In this document: in pieces, positions 9,763 through 24,700 of the stretch
Position numbering within the stretch: the stretch's first letter is position 1
How the letters are laid out: each line of letters opens with the position of its first letter
Source of the DNA: Symsagittifera roscoffensis
Taxonomy: Eukaryota > Xenacoelomorpha > Acoela > Convolutidae
NCBI RefSeq assembly: GCF_963678635.1
Contig: NC_087069.1
Coordinates: 46,332,276-46,396,275 of the forward strand
Length of the DNA stretch: 64,000 nucleotides
Reading direction: 5' to 3'
The notes under the pieces: generated by a model
Database searches by the model: none
What the model was told of the DNA's origin: nothing
What the model saw: only the letters and a program-made list of their open reading frames with translations
Translations under genes and position numbers: made by a program

Positions 9763-12700
9763 ATGGAATTTGATGTTGATTGGGCTGTCATCGGTGGCTG
9801 TCTGGTGTGTAGCTGCGTCATTGGTATTCTCCAGCGAAGCACTGCAAATGTACTACAGCATATACAGGTAATCAAGATGTCAGTTTTTTTTCCGACTATT
9901 TAAAGTGTGGAAATGAACAAAGGTGTTGTTTGGTACCATCGAACGTGGAATTATATTGAAACTCTTTCAGTAACTTCCTAATTCCAAAAAAAAATTTAAA
10001 AAAATTGGATGAAATTGAATTCCTGAGTTTGATGATAGTGCGTGCAGTATCTGAATTATCTCACCTTTCATAAAGTTCAGACTCACCTTTCATAAATAAC
10101 TTTGTTCACAGGATGACTGAAAGTGTGGTCATCTCCATGTCTACTCTCTTTCTATTTGAAATTTTTTCAATTTGTTTAACTTTACCAACTCTGATTTCAG
10201 AATCTTTTTTTTTTGGTTTTGATTCTTTATTCGGCTTAAAAGGTTTCGGTTAGAATATATCTGTTAAACAATTGTCTGCTTAAGAAATGTAGTCTTTGTT
10301 ACCGCTTTATAAGTTCATTTTCGATGCTTTTCTAACCTTAACTGGTCTTTCGTCTAGACATATTTTCATGAAAGGAATTTTTATTCAGGTCAAATCGCTG
10401 ATTTTGATTTTTACTGATTTGACTTGTGATTTTTTAAAGTTCAGTGGCATTTCATTGTTAAAACGAAGGCAAACTTCATTATCGAACAGCAAATTTGTAA
10501 AGGTCACGAAAAACGTGATTGACTTCTAATTTCGAAAATGGAAATTAATTATCAGATTTCCCTGCGAAATAAAAGTTTACCTATTGATTCAGTTTTCTCA
10601 ATTGTTTTTTTTTTTTCAGTTTCCTTGCGTGCATTACTCTTTTCTAACTGTAAGTTGGATATGTTTCACGGCTTTCATCTCATTTTTTGTCGTTTTGTTT
10701 GTCAGGCATTCGCTTTGCCTCTCTTTGTAAAGTTTTTAGAGCTGCAGGTCCAAGATTCCAAGATGTCGGTTTTATTTTATTCTACAAGTCGTATATATTT
10801 TTTTGAAAACTGTTTTTTTTAGATTTGTTGGTTCATCTGCAAGTAAAGAGTCATTCATGTTTCTTTTGCAAGTAGTATGAAGCTCTGTTTCGCGTATTGG
10901 TAATTAGGGTTACTTCTTGAGGCACTTAGCATAGTGGTAAGACTTTCAATTTGATATGGTCAGATCATGTATTCCATCCCACCATCCCATGCCATGACAA
11001 TGATAGTGTGTGAGGACGGGCTTTCACTTGACCTCTAGCCTCAGGTCTTCCACAGCACGATCAATTTCGACTGCCATAGTGGTACCACGTGTAGTTCTAG
11101 ACGCAAAAACACGGCCTTGAGTCTCAAAAAAAAGAGCTTCGCTCTATCTAATAAAACAGTCTAGAATGTAGAAGAGATAATACAATTAGACTATCCTCAA
11201 CAGGACTGTCAAGGCTTACTGATAGCTCCTCCGCGATTCGCAGGAACCACATTATTTATTAATTTTATCTACAAAGACAGCTGATTGGTTAGAATCCGGC
11301 CAGGACCCTGTTTTTTCTTTTTTTTCGGTTTTGTGCTAGTAATTGAATTCCAAGATTTTTGCCGAAGTTTGTTAGTTATTTTTCGCGAATTTTTTCATTA
11401 TAAAAAAATTCGAAGATATTTTTTGAATTTTTTCCTCCAGGACAACGCAATAAATAGCACATTTCTTTCTAACTTTTGAAATTTTGATTGGTACAAATTT
11501 GTTAATAGATCAATAAGGGTTAGAGAATGGCTATTTACCGCTTTTGCGTTCCTACTTCTGCAAAACTGGATTTTTTTGAAAAACATGCAATGTAATGATG
11601 TTTTTACAGTAAATGTTAACGCTGTAGTTCTGGCATATTTTTGCATCGCAAGTGGCGCGAAGCTTCGCCTTTGTGTATTAATAGCAGCCGAGCACTAGGT
11701 CAGAAGAAATGTAATTGATTAGTACGTGTTGCGAGCCTATCTAGCCAGGGACTCGATTTGTTTAAGAGAACGCGTGGCAATTAGAGGTGTGAATTGTCGT
11801 TTTATAATTCGCTTTCTGTGATTTTTTATGATTTATCTGCGTAACTTTTAGACGTTCTAATTAAGACGTCCTTTTTAGACTTTACCATTTTAGACGTTCT
11901 AATTGATTGGAAATTTTGCATCATTTGTTCATTTCATCATCTTGAGCTTAAATACCTTCAAATCTCGGTTCGACTAAGAAAATCTGCATGCTTCAATTTT
12001 AGTCACCATTTTAACTAATACTTAGGGATGTATTTTTTTTGCAATTCTGATTCGGTAATTTTTTTGATCGACCTACTTTTTCAGCAAAGATAACAAGCTT
12101 TAATTTTTGGAAATTTAGTCTTTATAGTTCATATTTTTTGTAAACTAATTTTTTGATGAAGAACCTCACACGAAATTTTTTTTTATGAAAAATCCCACGC
12201 GAAATCATATCAAGATGCAATCCATATAATTTTAGTTTCTATAAAATATTTAAAGCTTTATGAGACAGCAGTATAAAAAAACTCGTAAAAGACGACTAAT
12301 GCTAATTTGACTAATATGAAATTGTAACAGCACGATGTTAGTTTTAGAGCGCACAGCCTGTTTCCGACCTCAAAGGATTGGAAAATGGGCAGCTTATTTC
12401 TGTGGACTTGGGATCTGTGGGAAAGAAACAAAATTTGAAGAGCTCCAATAATATCAATGTGGTGGCTTTGTCGAAGATTGTCAAGGAACACAAAGTTGTT
12501 TTCAACACCGCTTTGAGTTTGTGGTACGTACAGCTAAGAACTTTTTTTAATGACAAAGCTTGCTTCGAGATGGTATTCAGGATAGCCAATGAGTCTTTTT
12601 TTAGATGTTTCAAATCAATAGCCTTGATGCTGAATTTACTTTACTCCTTTATAAACCGCATACCATTTTTTTCATAATTTTTTAACAAATCTTGAAAGTT

Positions 12701-15700
12701 AATTTGGTTCTTGGTGACTTTATCCTCCTCTTTTACAAGGAGGGTAGTTTCATTTTAATTTACAAAATTCAAATATGCTTAACCGCTGAATTAGTTCCTT
12801 ACAGGGGTGGCAATTCTTTTCATATGGCATAGTTAACAAGATCCCTGAATTCTCTATAATTGAAACTTAATAATTCAAGTTGAACGTAATTTGTTAAAAT
12901 GTAAGATATGAAGTATTTTTTCTTTTCTCTTAAGGATCGACAGGGATCGAATTATCTCTTCCGACTTTCAATCAGTGCCTTTTAATCTCAAGTGCTACGC
13001 CGCCAATAACAAAGAGGTCAAACTAACTGTGGAACCACAAAATGAGTCAGTATTTAGTGGTGTGTTGCAGCAGATAAACTCTAGTATTCAGTACTATGAT
13101 CAGGCCAGCGTTTCAGACAGGGTTCTCGATTACCTTTCAGGTAGGCGGGTATATTTTGGGCCCTTTTTGTTCCCACCATTGAAAGTGGAGAGGAACCTTG
13201 GATTCTGGTGTGTTTCGTTTGGTTTTCGTTTTCTACGCAAAATCAGGTTCCACAAATAATCATTGGACTGGGTTGAGTGATATATCATATTAAAGACGTT
13301 TCAGCCGCAACTCGAACGACATTAAGAAATTTTCAAGTAAAGCGATCGAGAAACGTTTGTGAATCAAAAGTTTTAGACTAAGAAAACTTGATTTTACTAA
13401 TACGTAAATTATTTTGCGCTTTCTGGGCAAAAATTTAGCCTAATTTAGCTCTAACAATTTCTTTCATTTTTTTGTTATTAGTTCGTTTTTTTGGACAAAT
13501 GATGTCGATATGCCCAATCCATTAACTTTCTACACGTTTGTATAGAGGTTTCAGCACACCGCGTACAAACAACTACATGAGCTTAAAAAAATAAAAGAAA
13601 ACTATATGTTGTTTTTACACAAGCAAAGCGTAGGGTATTATTACGAAGAGTTTTTTTTGTTTAACCTAAGTCGTAAATAATAAAAGCTCATTTGGTGGCT
13701 TTTTTGGTGTATTTCAATTCAATCATATAGAAGCTTATTCAAGCATAAACAATTTAAGGGCATCTATTTCTGCTTTATTTTTGGCGTGTGTTGTTAGATC
13801 TTGTTTGAAAAACAACGTGTATTTTGTGAAAAAGTGTGGGGTTCGTTTTTCGTTTTTTTTTGCGAAGATTTGGAAAATGTATGCACACTCTCCGATCAAA
13901 TTTCAATTTTTCTCACAAAAAACTACCGTTCAAAAGTTTCATTAGGGAAGTTTTTGGCCTATTTGTTTCGACATTTTTTTCATTTTCTCAAATATTCAGT
14001 GAACAAATCTGAAATGAAGACTTCAATTTAAAGAATAATTTATTAGGCTCTTCCATTCCTAAGTAACTATTCCCTAAAATTTGCAAAAACGAAAAATATG
14101 ACCTCAAACAAGCGCATTTTTTGACGTTTTGGTCAATTTTTAGAACTTTTCTCAAAAACAACCCTATTAAATCGGAGATTAAAGGTTTAAGTGAAAGAGA
14201 AAAATCAGTTCTGCAAATTTCATCTGCGCAAGCGGCTAAGCCTTGCGTTTTGAAAAAATCTGGCCTTAGAAAATGTCGGATTTTTGATTTTTTCGCTCGT
14301 TTTTTGGAAAGTTATTTTTTTTTTGCAGAAGCTAACCTGCGGATTTCATCTAAACTAACACCATGCTCAGATTTTCCTCATGTATCGGTTTTACTTTGTT
14401 TTGTTTTAAAGAAAAACTGATATGGTGTTCGGAAAAATTTCCTTTTAAGTTTTTACAGTTTTTTTAAATAAATTTCATCACTTCTCTCGAAAAATACCTG
14501 CTACATCTGTTATAAATGTTCAATTTAAAAAATCAGGGTGCGGAAATCTTCAACATTAAAATCAAGGTGAGGAAAGCAGAGGTTGTTCCCATGCTTTAGT
14601 AGAGAAAAAATTTATGGGTATAATAAAAGCCAAATTTTTGATCGATTTTTGGAATCTTTTGCACTTTTTTAGAAATGGCCCTGCCAAAGCCGAGATAAAG
14701 ACTTCAATTGAAAGAACCAATAGTATTTTTCCCCTTTAACTAAGCGGTTAATCCCCTACTTAATTACAGAAATTCTAAGGTTTAATGTAAGTTCATTTTG
14801 TTGAAATTTTGGAAACTACGCTATTCCGTATTATGATCAAACATATTAGAACTGGTAGATCCAGCTTTAGCTGGGCCACTAGTTTTTTTTCCAAGCAACC
14901 GTTATTTCCGAGCAGATTTGAGGACACGAGACTCCTAATCAACAGGCCGGATTTTCAATTTAATATAAAGATATTTTAATTTTTGCTGCATAAAATTGGC
15001 ATTTTGATAGAAATTGTAGCTGCATTATTGGTGACTAGTGTTAGTAAGTTTACAAGCGTCCGTGGAGCCGATGTGAGAACGTGATACTCCCAATCTCAAC
15101 AATTTTAAAATTTTTTCCTTCAGTTTGTTTTGCTTGTTTGGCTCTTTTTTTTTGCATTTTCCTCGCTTGTGTTTGCGCATCTGTGTTGAAATGAATATGA
15201 TCGGAACGTTTTTTGCTTCTTGAACAGCAACCGGCTTTCATTATTTTATGTATGGATTCACATTTTTGAGTATGGATTTCAATTTTAATTACAAAACTTA
15301 AAAATGTGACACCAAAAAGCTTTAAAAAGAGATGTTTTTGTTGAAATTCGTTACTTTTTGTGTAGGCTTTTGTAGTGTCAATTTATTAGCGGGAGCTACT
15401 TCGCGTATGTTTGTGAAAGTGTTTGCCAAAATTGACAAATACTGATGATAGTTTTCAAAAAATTAAATAATCATTTAGGATATTTTCCAAAGTTTGTGTG
15501 CACGAGTCACTGTTTGTTTGAATTTAAGGCGAGAAAACAAAAGCATTCCAGACGATTGAGAGAGGACTCGCAGAGGGTTCTCGTGTGACTGCCATAGGGT
15601 ATACGTCGGAGATACGACCTGCTAATTTTATCTCAAGTTCCAAGTGGAAAATAGACGGAGATTCATCAGGCAAGTCATGTTACCAATCTTAAACAATTGT

Positions 15701-18700
15701 TTTGTATCAATATTGAATTTATATTTAACTTAAACATTTTTTTTGAAATAGAATTATTGAAAAATTTTCCCTTTAATTCAAGACAAAAATTATGAACAGA
15801 AAGTGCTGTGCAAAATTGAAGAACTGCAGAGAATGATTTTTTCAGATCAAGAGAAATGTTTTACCATTCTGATTTATGTTGCTACAAATACAATATTTTA
15901 TGTTGAAAACTTTCTGTTTAAAATAAATTTTTGGCGATTTATTACGCTAGGTGGTAGATTCAAGTAAAATAGCTGGATTGCTCTTTCTTATTCATCGAAC
16001 AGCATTTTTAATTTACTTCAAGGCCAAATTATTCGCAAAATAATCGTAAAATTTGAATAATTTTTGATTAAAATAATATCTGATAATTTGTATTCACACA
16101 AACTGGCTCTTTTTCCTCCCCCTCCCCAAAGACATGATTTTCTTTAATATTTTTCGAAGTTGCCACCTATTGTAATTTTGCTCCATAATTTCGAGTAATG
16201 ACAAGCCTGTCTGTAGGTCGAGGAGTCAGTCTGATTCTGTCTTCGTATTCAGTAGCTGAATTGATCTCGAAGGAACAGAGGAAAATTTGGTACTACCAGA
16301 TTGCCCAGGGCATCACAATTGCAATTCTAGTGGGGTTTGGACTCAAGTGAGTTTTTTTCTCTGAGACAAGTTTTGTCTGTATTATTTTTAAGTCAGAATT
16401 AAATGAAAGTACGAAGACAGAATTAAATGAAAAACAAAAGTGGGTTTCACATTTTTTTGTTCGTTGTCATTCATTTCATTTCAATCTTAAGTTCTCGGTC
16501 AGTGAGTAAAGTTTAGGGTGTCTTTTTTTTTATCGCTGAACGAATTTCTCTGAGCTTTCAGTGTAATACGCTGTAGAAAGAGCATCATTGTGATCATGAT
16601 CATGACAAAACAGTTTTCGTATTGAAAAGAGTTTTGCGGTTCAAAAACTTTAAAAGCCCAGATTGTTTTATTATCATTTCCAGTGCTTCCCGTTCGGAAA
16701 TGAGCTGGGAATTAAAATTTGCATCAATTATCCGTGAAAATAAAAAATAGAAGTTGAAAACATAGTTCTGTTTCGTTTTCCAGAATTGCGAAGGAGCAAT
16801 TTGACAAGTACAGGTTTGGAAGAACCTTGCAGCGACTGAGGGCAGAGGCAAGGAGGATTGGAGGAGGTGGGGATCGAAGCCAGGCCGACCATGTTGTAAG
16901 TATAGTAACAAATGCTATTTTTGATACTCATGCAAAGATTAGCATACAATGGAAGTCGAAAAAGGCTGCAAATCAACAGTCACTAACAATAACTTGTGAA
17001 TACGTTAATAAATAGATATTTTAATCCTTCAAAAATTAAATACTTGAATACCATTGAATACGAAAAAATAAAAAATTGAATACCATTGTTATATGGGAAC
17101 GCACCGAAGAGTTTGAATAGAATTGTGTTTTTTCTTTCACCGAAAAGATATTTTGGTTCAATTTAGAATTCATCTGACATTTGTACCTTAAAACTGACAT
17201 TGAAACTTAATGAAAATTTATATTAATCGATACTTAAATAGCTTTGACGACCTTTAATTTCGCAAATGAAATTCTTTCCTGATATTAAATCCGTAAATTT
17301 CAAACTTTTAGCTGAGTAGCTATTAAGTTGGGTAGTAAAAATCTCTCAAATCTATAATAAACAACTGATGATTTGGTAGTGTAATTTTAGGAAACCTGCA
17401 TATAAGTTGTGTATTGTTTTCCAAAACTGGAATGCGATATTCCAGTCAAAGACTTTAGTCGGCAAACTTTTGAATGGTACTTCATAAAACTAAACTACCC
17501 CTCATCAGTTAAAGGAAATCGAACCAAAAAAAATTACTTTTTTTTTAAATGATACCACAGAGAATTTTAATGAGAGCTGTATCAAGGTTGATCGACATTC
17601 AAGAACATGTAAAACAATTAATTTCTTTGTTCACAATCTTAATCTTGAAGGTAAAACTTTGACAGTCACTGAAAACCGAAAAGATATTTTGGTTCAATTT
17701 TAATTTTATCTGACATTTTTGCTTTTTTTTGGTTAGTTGCTGTGAATGATTCGTTGAAAATATCAAGCTCAACCTTGTTTTAATGGTGTAGGAGCACTTC
17801 AGTTTCAATCGGATTTTTTTTTCAAACAGTTTTACGAAATATGAAATTTGCCTGAATTTGGATTCTTAGCATGATTGTTTTTCTTGATGTGCGCAAATTA
17901 TTACGTCGCGTGGTTTGATTCTGTCAAATTTTCTTTATGAATCATTAGAGTTTTATTGAATAGCTGGGTTTTTCTTTTCTTGAAATACCTTTTTGTTTAT
18001 CAGAAACGTCGCATTTTCGCTTGAGCACCACTAGCATGTTTTTTGCTCTGCATCTTAATTTCTTTTTCATTTCATATATTAAACAGATGGCAGAATAGGT
18101 TAGCCATAAAAAGTGTAAATGAGGCGAAAAAGTTACATCGGAAAGTTGTACTTCATAAGTGTCCTAAGAGTTTAAAAGAGTTGCCGTTTTTTGATGCCAT
18201 AATTACAAACTTCACACATGCGATCGGTAATTTTTTTTATCAAACTGTACCATATTGTTTTCCTTTTAAGGATAATCTTCCTTACCCTTACGATATGCAA
18301 GGGGATTGCAATCGGATGCTAGAATTTTTCCCCGTAAATAATCGGAACCACAGCATGTTTACATGGTAATCATTAATTTTTTACCCGCTCATGTGTTGTA
18401 CCGCTTTATTGCTAAATAATAGCATGGTTTTCGAATTGGCGAATTATCTGCTCTTTACCCTTTGTCGGCTTGATTTTTTGTCCCAATTTTTGTCGGCTTG
18501 CTTGCCGTATGTTTTATTTCTGTGTTTTTTGTCGATTTTTTTAGTAATTTTTTTATTCATATTCTTAAAGGTAATTTAAGTGCATGGTTGTACCCTTCAA
18601 AACTTTCTGTTAGAAAAGAAAAAAAGAAATAAAACAAGCTTGCAAAAAAGTTTAAAAGTGCATAAATTAGTTTTAGTTTTTATCTGTTTAGTGTGCTTTA

Positions 18701-21700
18701 GGATTGAGCCATTTCATTTGAAATCGATTCAAGTTGATGGCATAGCGTATTGTTTTATTATGTCAAAATTATTTCGAAAATTTGTTCAAGTTTCCAGATG
18801 TTTTTTTTTTGCAAGTTTGACATAATAAAACAATACGCTATGCCTTGAATCGACATAAATGAAATGGCTCAATCCTAAAGCACACTAAACAGATAAAAAC
18901 TGAAACTAATTTATGCACTTTTAAACTTTTTTGCAAACTTGTTTATTTTTTTTTTCGTTTCTAACAGAAAGTTTTGGACGAACCATGCACTTAAATTGTC
19001 TACGATTATATGTGGCAAGTTAACCACCAGATTTGGTAGTGTGAGTCTTTCTGGCTAAGTTTTTTGAAACAGAATGAATGATATTATCCAGCTCTCTTAA
19101 CATTGCGTTTCAACTTTATATTCAATAAGTTTGATATACTTGGGTAATTTTTATAAACCTTGAGAGTTTTTCTGGGTTTTCTGCATGTTTTTTTGTGGAA
19201 GTTATTTGAAACTTATGCTTTCGTTTTTTCTATTTTTTTTTCATTTTCATGTATTTTTTCTCAATTGTTTTTTCAAGTTATGAGAGCCATAAACGGAGTC
19301 TGTGTTGCCCGAATGCTTTTTATGTTTAAGGTAATTGATTTTCTGAACTATTGCAATAAAATTTTTTTTTGATTTTTCAAGTCTAAGATTTTGGTAATAG
19401 AATTCACTTCGTTTCAGACATTTTATCTTTTGATGTTTCCTTTTTTTGTATCGCAAGTGGTGCAAAGCTCAGCTTTGCCTCTGTGTTGAAAAATAATTAG
19501 AATTTTTTCGGCTTCCTCGAATTCAATAGCATTTTTCTAAGTGGCTGTTGACTATGCTAATCCTTTCAATATATGGTTCCAAACATCAATTGAGTTTTAA
19601 AATCGAAGTTTATTGTGATACCAGGTGTTAAAAAAGTTTAATTTTTATTTTAAAAAATCATTATTTCGTTCATTTAGAAGAAATCATTTTATTCAATTGT
19701 GCACTATTTTCGTTTCTTTATTGTTTCCCTTGCGCTTTCTGTGCTTCTTAAACAAACTAGGATTTATTTAAATAAAACTAAATAATATAATTGATGATAT
19801 TCAGCAGAGTCTTTTCGTTATTGTCCAATAGTTGTTATTTAGATCGAGTTTTATTCTCTTCTTCGGCCAGATTTTAGGTTTTTATCCAGGCATGCCAGCA
19901 GCTGTAGCCATACACGCAGCATAACATGCTGCTTTCGCTGCAGGATGTGGCAGAAATGTGCAGCCTTGGCAACACTGCATGTAGTAATTGTGATTGTAGG
20001 CTTCTGTAGTTCCCATTGTTATGAGAAAAATCAAACCCAGAAATAGTAGGCAGCATAGTGATTTCTTTGCCATCCTAAAAACATACATTCACCTTAATAT
20101 TTTTAAAAAAATCCAAGACAAACAGATTTCAAGATGGCGAGATAGCAATGGGCTAGAACTTAAACGACCTTATTTTTTTTTTAAAATTGATGACTCAAAG
20201 CAAGGTTAAGTTAAACAAGGATTGCCATTGCTAGGTTGAAAAATGTGTGCTTTTGAATTTGTTGAGAAAACTCACCTGAGATTGAGTAACTGAAATTTTC
20301 AAACGGATTAAATTTCAAAACGAGCGTGCTCTTAGTCCAACTGAGTGTCTTTCGATGGAGTGAATTGTGATTTGATCTAAAAAGAACTATATCTACTTTA
20401 AATGGTAGTTTCGACATAATGTTGAAACTAAAACAGGAAACATTCTTTTCGGTTGGCCTTTAATCTTTCAGAACATATTTGCGTCACCAAACCGTTTGTT
20501 TTCGTGCTAAGGACATTTTATGTTTGAGTTCAAAGATTATGTTAATGAGGGAGTATAAATTGCGTAACAACGTCGAGACACAGATGACTCGGGGGAAAAG
20601 ATTCAACTAATGACTATGCGAACCATTTTAAAATATAATTCCGGAGGTTTCTCGGAGAAACGCAACCTTGCAAACTTGAATTAATTTTTTTTTGCATTTA
20701 AAGCGTACAAAAATTTCGTATAGATTTAATGATGCAAATTTAAATTCTGTATTTTAGCTATTGTATGCTGTAGTTAAGCCAATTCAAAGCAAAACCATTA
20801 AGGATCTGGGCTCGGCAATTTCTTCTTAATTGTGAGAAAAAATATTAGCTTAAATTTTGTGATAATGATTGATTTGAATTTATAATTTTGTTTGTGGTTT
20901 TGGGTTTTTTGTAAATATAAGTTGTTCACTTTGAAAGCTTACATTAAAATTTTAATTTGAACCACAACAATCGAAAAATGAACAAAAAGAATTGTTATTT
21001 TTTGGCTTCCTGGAGCTCGTTAGTTTTTTGTACAAGATTTGTAATTGCGATTGTAAAGTTTGTCAAATTGCGCAATAGATTGTGCTATCTTTGCTTCTCC
21101 TGAACTCAAAAGCTGTTCTCCCGAATTCTGTTTCTCACATAGAATCGAATCGAAAACCGTTTCAACGATAGTTAAATGCTTTGTTCGAACCCACGTTGTG
21201 TTTATAGTGAAATAATTTCAAGTTTTGTTTCTTATTTTCAAAATATTAATCGGAGCCGGCTCGAACAATTTCTCCAGTGTTTTTGACTATTGTGTATATA
21301 TTCGCCTAGTTGAAGTGCATTTCATTACTGCTTGGTATTTACTTGTAAGTCATTTAAGAATACCCCAAGCAGTAGTGGTTAAGTGGATAAAGCAGGTGAC
21401 TGCTGAAAGTAACTCAAGAAACAAGTGCTGGAAGGTCTGAGTTTGAATCTCCTAGTTTTTTGAGTTTATTATTTCGTGTGATTTCTTAATAGTTTTTCAA
21501 ATTAGGTTCTTTTAACCGCTGTCGGTTGCTTGTGTTAGAAATTACTGCTAAGCCTGTCTGTGATTAACATTTATCGCTTGCCGCCAGTTGGCTAGATTAG
21601 TTTGTACTTTTCCTTTCTATGATTTGGGTGCGGAACCACTCTTTGTTCGTATTAAAACTAGCCAGCTTGCGAGCGAAGTGTATTATAGTACGAACCTTCT

Positions 21701-24700
21701 TTTTTCCAACCTAAGTCGCAAATACAAGTGCTACTTTTGTTGGCTTTTTGAATCGGTAGACTGCTGTAGCAGTAAAATGGAACATGTGCTTCGACTTTTG
21801 ATTAATCTATTATATATTTAAATGCGGGCTTCAATATCTCGCCATGTTTAAGCTTTTTCAACGTATTATTTTTGCATGCTCAAGCTATATCGTATATTGC
21901 AATGGTTAAGAATTTTTTTCGATTTTCCAATTAGATTTTAGTGGTTTTTTACCGAGTTTAAATTAAGCAGCCCAATATCGAATTAGGGGTTGCGAATTTG
22001 GCCTCCAATTTCGAATGCCCGAATCATTTTAGTTAATGAGATAAGAAAATTTTTGAGATTTTTTCAAAAATTTTCAGAAATTTCAAATATAATAATTTAC
22101 AAAACTTGAAGTTCCCAACCCTGTAGTTGGGTACTGTCAGAGTACTCTAAGTGATTACAAACCCTGCCTCCATAAATGACTGTTCAAATCCTTGTAGTTT
22201 TCGAGATATGACGTTTTTTGTGATTTTTTCAAAAATTTTCAGAAAACTCAAATTATTATCTATTATATATTTAAATGCGGGCTTCACTATCTCGCCATGT
22301 TTAAGCTTTTTCAACGTATCATTTTTGCATGTTTAAGTTATATCGTATATTGCAATGTTACGAATTTTTTTTCGATTTTCCAATTAGATTTTAGTGGTTA
22401 TTTTACCGAGTTTAAATTAAGCAGCCCAATATCGAATTAGGGGTTGCGAATTTGGCCTCCAATTTCCAATGCCCGAATCATTTTAGTTAACGAGATAAGA
22501 CAATTTTTGAGATTTTTTAAAAAATTTTCAGAAATTTCAAATATAATAATTTACAAAACTTGAAGTTCCCAACCCTGTAGTTGGGTACTGTCAGAGTACT
22601 CTAAGGGATTACAAACCCTGCCTCCATAAATGACTGTTCAAATCCCTGTAGTTTTCGAGATATGACGTTTTTTGTGATTTTTTCAAAAATTTTCAGAAAA
22701 CTTAAATTATTATGATTTTTTAAAAATCTGAAATTCCCAAGCCTGTAGTTAGGTCCTGTCACAGTACTATCAGGGATTGCGAATCTTGCCTCCAAATATC
22801 ACTGCTCAAATCCTTGTAGTTTTCGAGATATGATGTTTTTTGTGATTTTTTCAAAAATTTTCAGAGAACTTAAATTATTATGATATTTGAAAAATCTGAA
22901 ATTCCCAACCCTGTAGTTAAATCCTGTGAGAGTACTCTCAAAGATTGCGAACCTGGTTTGTAAATATGACTGCTCAATTTTTTGTAGTTTTCGAGATATG
23001 ACGTTTTTTGTGATTTTTTCAAAAATTTTCAAAACTTAAATTATTATGATTTTTTAAAAATCTGAAATTTCCACGCCTGTAGTTAGGTCCTGTCAGAGTA
23101 CTATCAGGGATTGCGAATCTTGCCTCCAAATATCACTGCTCAAATCCTTGTAGTTTTCGAGATATGATGTTTTTTGTGATTTTTTCAAAAATTTTCAGAA
23201 AATTTTAATGAAATATCTCAAAATTTGAAGTTCCCAACCTTGTAGTTGGGTACTGTCAGAGTACTCTAAGGGATTACAAACCCTGCCTCCATAAATGACT
23301 GTTCAAATCCTTGTAGTTTTCGAGATATGACGTTTTTTGTGATTTTTCAAAAATTTTCAGAAAGCTTAAATTATTATCTATTATATATTTAAATGCGGGC
23401 TTCACTATCTCGCCATGTTTAAGCTTTTTCAACGTATCATTTTTGCATGTTTAAGTTATATCGTATATTGCAATGTTACGAAATTTTTTTCGATTTTCCA
23501 ATTAGATTTTAGTGGTTATTTTACCGAGTTTAAATTAAGCAGCCCAATATCGAATTAGGGGTTGCGAATTTGGCCTCCAATTTCCAATGCCCGAATCATT
23601 TTAGTTAACGAGATGAGACAATTTTTGAGATTTTTTCAAAAATTTTCAGAAATTTCAAATATAATAATTTACAAAACTTGAAGTTCCCAACCCTGTAGTT
23701 GGGTACTGTCAGAGTACTCTAAGGGATTACAAACCCTGCCTCCATAAATGACTGTTCAAGTCCTTGTAGTTTTCGAGATATGACGTTTTTTGTGATTTTT
23801 TCAAAAATTTTCAGAAAACTTAAATTATTATTTTTTAAAAATCTGAAATTCCCAAGCCTGTAGTTAGGTCCTGTCAGAGTACTATCAGGGATTGCGAATC
23901 TTGCCTCCAAATATCACTGCTCAAATCCTTGTAGTTTTCGAGATATGATGTTTTTTGTGATTTTTTCAAAAATTTTCAGAGAACTTAAATTATTATGATA
24001 TTTCAAAAATCTGAAATTCCCAACCCGGTAGTTTGGTCCTGTGAGAGTACTCTCAAAGATTGCGAACCTGGTTTGTAAATATGACTGCTCAATTTTTTGT
24101 AGTTTTCGAGATATGACGTTTTTTGTGATTTTTTCAAAAATTTTCAGAAAATTTTAATGAAATATCTCAAAATTTGAAGTTCCCAACCTTGTAGTTGGGT
24201 ACTGTCCGAGTACTCTAAGGGATTACAAACCCTGCCTCCATAAATGACTGTTCAAATCCTTGTAGTTTTCGAGATATGACGTTTTTTGTGATTTTTCAAA
24301 AATTTTCAGAAAGCTTAAATTATTATCTATTATCTATTATATATTTAAATGCGGGCTTCACTATCTCGCCATGTTTAAGCTTTTTCAACGTATCATTTTT
24401 GCATGTTTAAGTTATATCGTATATTGCAATGGTTACGAATTTTTTTTCGATTTTCCAATTAGATTTTAGTGGTTATTTTACCGAGTTTAAATTAAGCAGC
24501 CCAATATCGAATTAGGGGTTGCGAATTTGGCCTCCAATTTCCAATGCCCGAATCATTTTAGTTAACGAGATAAGACAATTTTTGAGATTTTTTCAAAAAT
24601 TTTCAGAAATTTAAAATATAATAATTTACAAAACTTGAAGTTCCCAACCCTGTAGTTGGGTACTGTCAGAGTACTCTAAGGGATTACAAACCCTGCCTCC

